NCBI GenBank assembly: GCA_025054735.1
Contig: JANWZG010000066.1
Location: forward strand, 1-11,816
Reading direction: 5' to 3'
Origin: Cyanobacteriota bacterium
Lineage (GTDB): Bacteria > Cyanobacteriota > Cyanobacteriia > SKYG9
Length of the DNA stretch: 11,816 bases
Shown here: piece by piece, positions 6,347-11,816 of the stretch
How positions within the stretch are numbered: the stretch's first letter is position 1
Layout of the letters: every line of letters begins with the position of its first letter
The notes under the pieces: generated by a model
What the model saw: only the letters and a program-made list of their open reading frames with translations
What the model was told of the DNA's origin: nothing
Databases searched by the model: none
Position numbers and translations under genes: made by a program

Positions 6347-7306
6347 GTGATCCATTTCATTAGGAGTAGTCGTCTGGACAGTTTCCAGCCATTTCCCTTG
6401 CCAGTTACCCCTCCTGGCTTCAAATCCGGGTTTGTAGGCATTGTGGGTCGCCCTAATGTGGGCAAATCGACTTTGATGAATCAGCTTGTGGGGCAAAAGA
6501 TTGCCATTACGTCACCGGTTGCCCAAACTACGCGTAATCGGTTGCGAGGCATTCTCACTACTCCAGAGGCACAGCTAATTTTTGTAGATACTCCTGGGAT
6601 TCACAAGCCCCATCACCAACTGGGAAAAGTATTGGTAAAAACCGCTAAACATACGATTCAAACTGTGGATGTAGTGTTGCTTGTAGTGGACTGTTCAGTA
6701 GCGGCTGGCGGCGGCGATCGTTACATTGTCAATATTCTTAGTCAACTGGAAACACCCGTGATTCTAGGACTGAACAAAGCTGACCAACAGCCTGACTCCG
6801 CTAATCAGCTAGACGACACCTACGCTGAACTGGTGGCTCCCTACGGTTGGCCGATGCTAAAATTTTCAGCCCTGACTGGTGATGGGCTAGGAGCTTTGCA
6901 ACAAGCACTCTGCGATCGCCTTGATCCAGGCCCCTACTACTACCCGCCGGATCTTGTCACCGATCAACCAGAGCGTTTCATTATGGGAGAACTAATTCGA
7001 GAGCAAATTTTGCTGCATACTAGGGAAGAAGTACCCCATTCAGTAGCTGTGGTCATCGATCGGGTCGAAGAGCAACCTACTATCACCAACATTTTGGCAA
7101 CCATTTATGTAGAGCGTCCGTCCCAAAAGGCAATTCTTCTCGGCAAGGGTGGCAGCATGATTAAGCTAATTGGCTCCAATGCTCGACAACAAATTCAAAT
7201 CCTAGTGGACGGTAACGTCTACCTAGAACTGTTTGTGAAGGTGCAACCTAAATGGAGACAATCTTCTACACAACTTGCTGATTTAGGCTATCGTCTCGAT
7301 GACTGA
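6347..7306 (+). CDS. era: GTPase Era, ribosome assembly
   Basis: Era binds the 3' end of 16S rRNA and helps assemble the 30S subunit. All GTPase motifs are present: G1 GRPNVGKS, G2 TTRNRLRGI, G3 DTPGIH, G4 NKAD and G5 SALTGDG. The C-terminal KH domain is marked by LLGKGGSMIKLIGSNARQQI. The length (319 residues from GTG 6347) fits the family with a short N-terminal extension. The frame has no ATG before the G domain and is bounded upstream by TAG at 6341. Candidates are GTG 6347, CTG 6374 and TTG 6398. The only good Shine-Dalgarno (AGGAG 6362-6366) points to CTG 6374 with 7-nt spacing, which would give 310 residues. The conserved PPGFKSGFVGIVGRPNVGKS follows in any case. The leader carries a direct repeat and a hairpin. 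It is divergent from the 57-residue gene, and tRNA-Leu lies 101 nt downstream. Confidence 0.97.
   Translation: MIHFIRSSRLDSFQPFPLPVTPPGFKSGFVGIVGRPNVGKSTLMNQLVGQKIAITSPVAQTTRNRLRGILTTPEAQLIFVDTPGIHKPHHQLGKVLVKTAKHTIQTVDVVLLVVDCSVAAGGGDRYIVNILSQLETPVILGLNKADQQPDSANQLDDTYAELVAPYGWPMLKFSALTGDGLGALQQALCDRLDPGPYYYPPDLVTDQPERFIMGELIREQILLHTREEVPHSVAVVIDRVEEQPTITNILATIYVERPSQKAILLGKGGSMIKLIGSNARQQIQILVDGNVYLELFVKVQPKWRQSSTQLADLGYRLDD
6362..6366 (+). promoter_or_regulatory. era: Shine-Dalgarno AGGAG in front of CTG 6374 (era)
   Basis: AGGAG followed by 7 nt and CTG in the era frame is canonical spacing for a start codon. It lies 15 nt inside the reading frame that begins at GTG 6347, and that GTG has no recognisable ribosome-binding site. 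Confidence 0.45.
6912..6919. repeat. HIP1 palindrome GCGATCGC (in era)
   Basis: This second exact HIP1 octamer lies within era. It supports a cyanobacterial origin. Confidence 0.9.
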
Positions 7307-7407
7307 GCGTGAGTGCTATCGGAAACTATGAATCTTGCTAAAACCAGTTGACTGAGTAGCGTTCTTATGGGAAATTGAAAGACTGCAACATTACTCTAGT
7401 GAACCAA

Positions 7408-7491
7408 GCGGAACTGGCGGAATTGGTAGACGCGCTAGATTCAGGTTCTAGTGGCAGCAATGCCTTCGGGGTTCAAGTCCCCGGTTCCGCA
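7408..7491 (+). tRNA. tRNA-Leu (anticodon CAG)
   Basis: The 84-nt cloverleaf is complete. The acceptor stem is GCGGAAC with GTTCCGC (7408-7414, 7484-7490) and the discriminator is A7491. The D-arm contains GGTAGAC, and the anticodon stem is CTAGA/TCTAG (7435-7439, 7447-7451). The loop TTCAGGT places CAG at 7442-7444. The long class II variable arm GGCA-gcaa-TGCC (7453-7464), typical of tRNA-Leu, is present. The T-arm is CGGGG-TTCAAGT-CCCCG. The terminal CCA is not encoded. There is no group I intron, which in cyanobacteria is characteristic of tRNA-Leu(UAA), not this isoacceptor. It reads leucine CUG codons. Confidence 0.97.
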
Positions 7492-7633
7492 TACATTCTA
7501 GACTAAACAGCAACAACCATTAGCCCTAACTTAGGTCTGGTTTGGGTCTGACCTCCCGAAATCTGAATCCACCTGTAGTTCAGCAGCTCTGCTGGCTGCC
7601 AACCAATTGGAGGTGTGAGCGAAAGTATCGCGA

Positions 7634-7852
7634 TCAAACTTCGTATTGCTCTCTGAGAGCAAACAGGTTATTGATTTTCGATCGAAAATCATCCTGAGCT
7701 GATTTTAGTGCCCGATAGTCGGTCACCAGTTGCCCTTGCTTGTCTGGTTTTCTCTGTCTATTGTCAATAAGCCCTTGCTCTACAAGGGTTCTCAACTCTC
7801 TCCTAACGTTGATAAGACCCTGCTTTTCTCCATTCTGTTCAGCCCTCAACAA
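7634..7852 (-). CDS. doubtful 72-codon ORF, possibly a gene remnant
   Basis: I do not recognise this product. The frame is open from after TAG 7886-7888 to TGA 7634, but it has no ATG. The first usable start is TTG 7852, without a Shine-Dalgarno. The product is hydrophilic and helical (NVRRELRTLVEQGLIDNRQ, then ALKSAQDDFRSKINNLFALR) and would look like a small coiled-coil protein. It also contains two perfect palindromes (7646-7662 and 7672-7691), which is odd for a constrained coding sequence. Lying just downstream of a tRNA gene, it could be debris from an old integration, but no attachment-site duplication was found. It may equally be a chance frame. Confidence 0.25.
   Translation of the reverse strand: MLRAEQNGEKQGLINVRRELRTLVEQGLIDNRQRKPDKQGQLVTDYRALKSAQDDFRSKINNLFALREQYEV
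7646..7662. repeat. 17-bp inverted repeat
   Basis: TTGCTCTC and GAGAGCAA flank a single T, so the 17 bases are perfectly symmetric. As RNA it could form a short hairpin with a small loop. Confidence 0.6.
7672..7691. repeat. 20-bp perfect palindrome
   Basis: TGATTTTCGATCGAAAATCA equals its own reverse complement over 20 bases, centred on CGATCG. It lies only 9 bp from the 17-bp inverted repeat. A dimeric transcription-factor site is one possibility; an expanded HIP1-like motif is another. Confidence 0.7.
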
Positions 7853-8021
7853 AAACTTGATTGATTGCCATGGACAATGAGCTTTCTATCAGGTGATTTA
7901 TCTTCGGTTGCAGATGCTAATATCGGATCTTGCTCAGAGGGCGAGATCTATTGTTATGCTCTTAGGTTTATAACGTGAGGCTTGCTACACCTAGATAGAA
8001 TGTTACTCTGTTAGCAAGACA

Positions 8022-8414
8022 ATGCAATCCCTCATCCCTTTGGGCTTAGTTTTGCTGGGAGCTTTCGCGATCGGCCTTCTGCTCTGGTTAATTCGACAGC
8101 AACGGCACACGACTAGACCTGTAGCCAGACATCTACCGCCAACGAACCTTAGACAATCATCGGTATCGCATGGGTTCTATCGGCGAGCGTACAAACCTAG
8201 TCGTAAAAGCCTTGAGCAAGTGACACCCAAAAACACTGGCTATTGGCACGAACCGAAAAGCAGCACAGTTAATGAGTTGTTAACTCTTACTAACGGAGAT
8301 CGACAACTAGCTGAACGGCTGGTAAAGTCAGTGCAAAGTCGTAATCCAGGTCAGACAGCTCAATGGTGTTGGGAAAAAGCCCTGTACGACTTGCAGCGCG
8401 ATCGTCGTGCCTAG
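8022..8414 (+). CDS. single-TM hypothetical protein, cyanobacterial type
   Basis: The 130 residues start with a hydrophobic membrane segment at about residues 4-24 (LIPLGLVLLGAFAIGLLLWL) followed by RQQRH, so the C-terminal part is probably cytosolic. A basic, disordered linker with several Arg/Lys and Ser residues follows. The C-terminal 45 residues (VNELLTLTNGDRQLAERLVKS, then PGQTAQWCWEKALYDLQRDR) form a helical block that looks like a conserved cyanobacterial domain of unknown function. From memory, homologues carry the same GDR..LAERL and WEK.IYDL.RDR motifs. The start is ATG 8022, immediately before the membrane segment. No enzyme motif is visible. It stands alone on the plus strand, with no operon partner. 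Confidence 0.8.
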   Translation: MQSLIPLGLVLLGAFAIGLLLWLIRQQRHTTRPVARHLPPTNLRQSSVSHGFYRRAYKPSRKSLEQVTPKNTGYWHEPKSSTVNELLTLTNGDRQLAERLVKSVQSRNPGQTAQWCWEKALYDLQRDRRA

Positions 8415-8525
8415 TAATGGTCTCTCATCCCAGTAAGAGGGCTAGGACAAGGTGATCTGCTGGCAACCAACATTACGGTACAGTTGCTAGTTGCTAGAAA
8501 TTAGCATTTCGTTAGTCAATCAAGG

Positions 8526-8879
8526 CTATAGCAGTAGACTTACCAAAAACATTGCTGTAGCCGTCGTTACCAAATGCGACCTGGGTTGCGCTTGGTATAT
8601 GTCCCATGCACGGTTTTTGTGTGCTAAAGCGTTTATTGGCAGCGCCTGCTGTTGCCCTATAGGTGCTAGTTGCACTCGCTGGTCATAGATGAATTGAGTA
8701 ACCATAACCTTCCAACAGTTCTTGCTATTCACGAAACAGCCTGCAAACCCCACTTGGTTCTCAAGCCCCAACTGTTCCTGGAATTCACACCACTCCAAGT
8801 AGCAATTCCATGCAACTCGGAGATGGGGGGTTGTGAGGAAATTCTGTAGATCTCCCTTCGTATCGTCACTACTTTGCAT
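8526..8879 (-). CDS. possible 117-residue hypothetical protein
   Basis: ATG 8879 opens a 117-codon frame with reasonable cyanobacterial codon choice. The first 75 residues look protein-like, with aromatic and cysteine residues (LRVAWNCYLEWCEFQEQLG, VGFAGCFVNSKNCWKVMVTQ) and a compact alpha/beta pattern. The tail beyond about residue 80 is less convincing and ends in a hydrophobic FLVSLLL. I do not recognise a family. There is no Shine-Dalgarno upstream and no neighbour within 100 nt on the same strand. It may be a real lineage-specific gene, a gene with a frameshifted 3' part, or chance. The overlapping plus-strand frame is not credible. Confidence 0.4.
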   Translation of the reverse strand: MQSSDDTKGDLQNFLTTPHLRVAWNCYLEWCEFQEQLGLENQVGFAGCFVNSKNCWKVMVTQFIYDQRVQLAPIGQQQALPINALAHKNRAWDIYQAQPRSHLVTTATAMFLVSLLL

Positions 8880-9580
8880 AAGTCAATGGTTACGGCTAGA
8901 GTTTATGGAGGCTAGGGACGATGATCGCTAACGCACTGATTACCGGCATCACGTTAAAACCAGCAGCACAAACTTAGTAAAGGCAGAGTGGCTACTCTTC
9001 ACTCAGTAACTACTCACGTGAAATGGCCTCGAAGCAAAGCCAACTATTTCGAGACTGTACACCTGGTGAATGCCTCGAATGAAGAAAATCAGGCTATGTG
9101 AAGAACGAGTAATAGAAATATTTCTAGAGAAATGTTCAATACACGCTTGCCCCAAAACAGTCCAATTGTTTCGTTAACGAAAGAGCCTTGAGCCTAACGT
9201 GTGGGCATGTCTCCTGCACATTCAACATGCGTTACAGATAATGAGATAGAGTGCACGACTGGAAAGTTGTAAGGAAAAAGAACTATCTAAGGTGGAGTTA
9301 GGCTACTAGGAATTTTCACCGCAGGAACTGCTAGCAAAACTAGCAAAAAAGACACCAGCAGCTTACCTCTGAGGAATAGGCTCCTGCTCAAGCACATTCT
9401 TATCCCCCTAACTGATCTAGTAGAACTTTCTGTAAACATAGTTATAAAAACTATAGGCTGTGCAAACACCTTGCATAAACTTAAAGCCACTCGTTAAGAG
9501 CACTTAGCTTACCTAAAGTGTGTTTAAGGTATGAATCTGCCTATTCTAACAGATTTTTGACTGGCTTTCCTGATCGATGT
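8880..9580. other. 700-bp region without a recognised gene
   Basis: No credible coding frame was found; a GTG-started 67-codon minus frame (9287-9490) is unconvincing. Short symmetric elements are present: TTTCGTTAACGAAA (9169-9182), AGAAATATTTCT (9114-9125), and a bulged 8-bp stem TACCTAAA...TTTaAGGTA (9510-9531). There is also an ATAGTT/AACTAT stem around 9438-9454. None has a terminator T-tail. Signals for ending the GMC transcript would be expected near 9581, but none is clear. Confidence 0.5.
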
Positions 9581-11272
9581 TTAAGCTAGTGATTTAGCCA
9601 ATTCTACTTGGTTAGACAGTCTACGCTTAATGTGATCTGCCAAGCGAAGGGCTAGTGCGACTGTTGTCAAGGTCGTATTTGCATAGCCACCAGTGGGAAA
9701 CACAGAACTGCTAGCGATAAACACATTTGTAACCCCATGTACTTGACAGTGCGCATCAACTACACCGTGCTTTGGATTATCATGCATTCGAGTCGATCCC
9801 ATGTGATGAGATGACCCTAGAGTAACTACGACAGGGTCGCCATCGGGGGTTCGTGCTGGAACATACTTGCCTATGCCAGCTCTAGCAATTTCTTCTACTA
9901 GTACTGCTTGTGCCTGCTTAATACTATTACGGTCAGCTTCAGACCAGCGAGAAATTAACTTAATTGCCCGCCTACCCAGGAGATCGGTACCACTGCCAAG
10001 TACCAATCGATTGTTGGGGTTAGGCACCTGCTCGGTCATATGTAGCACTTCAAACATGCCATAAGCCTTTTCTCGATTGGGTTGACACTGTGACCAGCCG
10101 CCTGTAGCCAGGTTAGGAAAAAATGGTGGTGGTGTGTTTGTAACTTTATCAACAACTGCATCAACCACATCCCCCACATTCTTCACTACGTTACCCAGAT
10201 GCCCAAGCACCCCTGACACACCGTGACTGTACCCTCTAGGTGAGGCTAATGCCTTTAAGGACGAAATAGCAGGCGAGTTTAGCCGCTTTGCCCTAGGAAA
10301 GATCCAAGAAACGAGATTTAAGAGTCGTTCTCGACGAACAGCTTCATTCGTCAGCACCAAGCTACCCATAATTTCAGTGCCTCGAACGTAACGCTTATCG
10401 TACAGAGCAGTCTGGTTGAAAATGGCAGGGTTTGATGGATAGATGAAACCACCAGCTACGAGTGGATGATCCATAAAAAATCTGCCCGTGACATCATAGT
10501 GGTTACCCAAACCATCTGGATTCACTCGATTAGAGAGCAGCAGTAAGTGGGTATTTTCGATCGCCCCAGCAGCCAACAGCACTATCCTAGCTGACACCCA
10601 AAAGCGTTTACCATTCAAGCAAGCACATTGCACACGGGTCACCGTCGTACCGTCATCATTCGTTTCGAGTTCAACAGCATTGGCATGAAGATAGGTGGTG
10701 ATGTTCTGAGCTTGGGCAATCTCGTCCCTGTAGGTACGGGTAAACAAATCTAGATAGCCAAATTGAAACATACGTGTCGTTACCCGATCGCCCTTAAAGG
10801 GTAACCGGGGTGCATCTTCACTTTCCCAGAAATCTGCTGTGTAGTCAAATACACCAGCTCCAAAAACCTGTTGTGCTCGTTGGTAATACGGAACTAGGTG
10901 GTCTCGGTTAAAGGGCCAGCCACTATAGGGAACCCAATCTCTCTGCTCAAAGTCTGTCTCTTCTAGAGGCACAATGCGAAGACCCATGCGACCCTGGTGT
11001 AGATTGATGCCCCAATAGCTAGCATTGCCACCAAATTTTCGGTTTCGGTTATCAGAGGTTACTTGAAGAAAACTCTCATCAATTTCAACATTACCTAGCG
11101 ACTTGGTAGCCTCATCAGGCATCTCTTCACTGCCACTCTCTAGCATACAAATATCAATACCCGCTTGCGCTAGCTCTCTCGCTAGGGTAATACCCGCTGG
11201 ACCGCTGCCAATAATACATACATCGGTCTCAATCGTAACATTAGTAGGTAGCAGTCGTGCGTCAATCAGCAT
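9581..11272 (-). CDS. GMC-type FAD-dependent oxidoreductase
   Basis: The 563 residues have the GMC layout. An N-terminal FAD fold has CIIGSGPAGITLARELA (GxGxxG at residues 22-27) and the ribose-binding acid E45 in CMLESG. FGGNASYWG (about 80-88) is the flavin-contact segment. The C-terminal block has SSHHMGSTRMHDNP (H489/H490), DAHCQVHGVTNVFIASSSVFPTGG, and YANTT with N532. The His and Asn are the usual catalytic pair that removes hydride and proton from an alcohol. The substrate is unknown; sequences of this type act on sugars, alcohols or sterol-like compounds. There is no signal peptide or TAT motif. Residues around 355-390 (LGHLGNVVKNVGDVVDAVVD, then a PPPFFP run) look like an amphipathic insert between the FAD and substrate domains. 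ATG 11272 is preferred over a TTG three codons upstream. It lies 158 nt after the PadR stop and has its own promoter. Confidence 0.93.
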   Translation of the reverse strand: MLIDARLLPTNVTIETDVCIIGSGPAGITLARELAQAGIDICMLESGSEEMPDEATKSLGNVEIDESFLQVTSDNRNRKFGGNASYWGINLHQGRMGLRIVPLEETDFEQRDWVPYSGWPFNRDHLVPYYQRAQQVFGAGVFDYTADFWESEDAPRLPFKGDRVTTRMFQFGYLDLFTRTYRDEIAQAQNITTYLHANAVELETNDDGTTVTRVQCACLNGKRFWVSARIVLLAAGAIENTHLLLLSNRVNPDGLGNHYDVTGRFFMDHPLVAGGFIYPSNPAIFNQTALYDKRYVRGTEIMGSLVLTNEAVRRERLLNLVSWIFPRAKRLNSPAISSLKALASPRGYSHGVSGVLGHLGNVVKNVGDVVDAVVDKVTNTPPPFFPNLATGGWSQCQPNREKAYGMFEVLHMTEQVPNPNNRLVLGSGTDLLGRRAIKLISRWSEADRNSIKQAQAVLVEEIARAGIGKYVPARTPDGDPVVVTLGSSHHMGSTRMHDNPKHGVVDAHCQVHGVTNVFIASSSVFPTGGYANTTLTTVALALRLADHIKRRLSNQVELAKSLA

Positions 11273-11308
11273 AAAACCCAATAGGCTACAGTCCAGTAAC
11301 AGACGCTA

Positions 11309-11338
11309 ATCATACTCATATTTTCAAGAATATATCAA
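11309..11338 (-). promoter_or_regulatory. sigma-70-type promoter of the GMC gene
   Basis: On the minus strand, TTGATA (11338-11333) and TATGAT (11314-11309) are separated by 18 nt. Each has one or two mismatches to TTGACA/TATAAT. Transcription would start near 11302 and leave a leader of about 30 nt before ATG 11272. This is the best promoter-like match seen in the window. Confidence 0.55.
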
Positions 11339-11430
11339 TAGTTATTAAAGTACTGTCATGATTGCATATCTACGGGTATTTACTGATCTCTTCATAAAGA
11401 CTTTATCTTAATTGTTGATAGTACTGAGTG

Positions 11431-11816
11431 TTAGGCTAGCAGGTTACTAGGTTTATCTAAGGTTTTAAGCGTTACAATCGCGTCATGATACCAAGCTAGC
11501 CACATCTGTTCATAGGCAATCCCAAATCGCAACGTTAAATAACTAAAGGTCATCGGTTCACTGAAACTCTCTGGGCACTGAAAGAATTGAGCTGCTATTG
11601 TTTGGTATATTGCTAGACGTTGGCAATGCTGGCGGTAATGATTGTCTAGTTCAGCAAGTATGACCTCTCTAGGCACAGAAAAGCCTGCGAACAACTTGAC
11701 TAATAAATCATCTTTAATAGGGCTAATGGGTAGGGGTTGCGCTACCCAAGCTTGGAAAGCAGCACTACCTTCATCTGTAACGTAATAAATTCGTTTATTG
11801 GGGCGATTTTCTTGCT
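11431..11816 (-). CDS. PadR-family transcriptional regulator, 5' end off window
   Basis: The frame enters from the right edge with QENRPNKRIYYVTDEG, the wing of the PadR winged-helix domain (the typical motif is NRPARKVYxLTxxG). It continues into PLPISPIKDDLLVKLFAGF and the helical C-terminal dimerisation domain (Vir_act_alpha_C type) with long helices ending in WLAWYHDAIVTLKTL. About 128 residues are present; the N-terminal helix-turn-helix lies outside the window. PadR proteins are usually repressors released by small aromatic or hydrophobic ligands, often controlling an adjacent gene. The GMC oxidoreductase follows on the same strand after 158 nt, making it a candidate target, though nothing proves it. 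A start at TTG 11694 would cut off the wing and is rejected. Confidence 0.88.
   Translation of the reverse strand, partial: QENRPNKRIYYVTDEGSAAFQAWVAQPLPISPIKDDLLVKLFAGFSVPREVILAELDNHYRQHCQRLAIYQTIAAQFFQCPESFSEPMTFSYLTLRFGIAYEQMWLAWYHDAIVTLKTLDKPSNLLA

Larger units (their letters stand above)
7492..8021. other. region from tRNA-Leu to the TM-protein gene
   Basis: Apart from the doubtful ORF at 7634-7852 and its two palindromes, no gene, RNA or terminator was seen in these 530 bases. The stretch 7889-8021 should contain the promoter of the 8022 gene, but no confident -35/-10 pair was found. Confidence 0.5.

Noticed and set aside
7408..7852. Integrated element at the tRNA-Leu gene
   Set aside because: No integrase, no duplicated 3' tRNA segment and no boundary repeats were found in the downstream sequence.
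9287..9490. 67-codon GTG-started minus frame with a hydrophobic segment
   Set aside because: The start has no ribosome-binding site, the composition is poor and there is no neighbour support.

Overview
The window is cyanobacterial chromosomal DNA. The evidence is two exact HIP1 octamers (GCGATCGC at 3134 and 6912), many near-copies of that octamer, and several cyanobacterial-type genes: a ComFB-domain protein, a 57-residue conserved-type small protein beside era, and a short single-TM protein at 8022. GC content looks moderate. Coding density is low for a bacterium, with about a third of the window in non-coding gaps. No transposase, CRISPR array, rRNA or phage gene was seen. Genus cannot be read from this sequence.

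Layout. 1-977 (minus) is the N-terminal 325 residues of a D-amino-acid/glycine-oxidase-type FAD oxidoreductase, divergent from a class I SAM methyltransferase (1064-1837, plus). Then come three minus-strand genes: a membrane-anchored FecR-domain protein (1907-2581), dephospho-CoA kinase coaE (2705-3298) and, after a 620-bp gap holding a minus-strand intrinsic terminator, a two-gene unit. That unit is a ComFB-domain protein (4534-5046) overlapping by 74 nt a TTG-started, cysteine-rich, probably exported protein (3921-4607). A gap of about 960 bp follows. It contains an 11-bp perfect tandem repeat upstream of comFB and, at 5685-5899, a chain of strong complementary helices that no gene explains. 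This is the best candidate for an undescribed structured RNA.

6009-6182 (minus) is a 57-residue small protein, divergent from GTPase era (6347-7306, plus). Their intergenic region holds a 10-bp direct repeat and a hairpin. tRNA-Leu(CAG) is at 7408-7491. A doubtful ORF with two perfect palindromes, a 130-residue single-TM protein (8022-8414), a doubtful 117-codon ORF (8526-8879) and 700 bp without a gene follow. The right end is a minus-strand pair: a PadR-family regulator (5' end off the window) followed by a GMC-type FAD oxidoreductase (9581-11272) with its own recognisable promoter.

Functionally this is a mixture rather than one pathway: housekeeping genes (coaE, era, tRNA-Leu), two unrelated FAD oxidoreductases, a methyltransferase and envelope or signalling genes. 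The only gene sets where context suggests joint action are comFB with its overlapping partner, and PadR with the GMC oxidoreductase. The most notable non-obvious signals are the structured RNA candidate, coding-like in-frame sequence just past the stop codons of two exported proteins, and the absence of an ATG start for era, whose only good Shine-Dalgarno points at a CTG.
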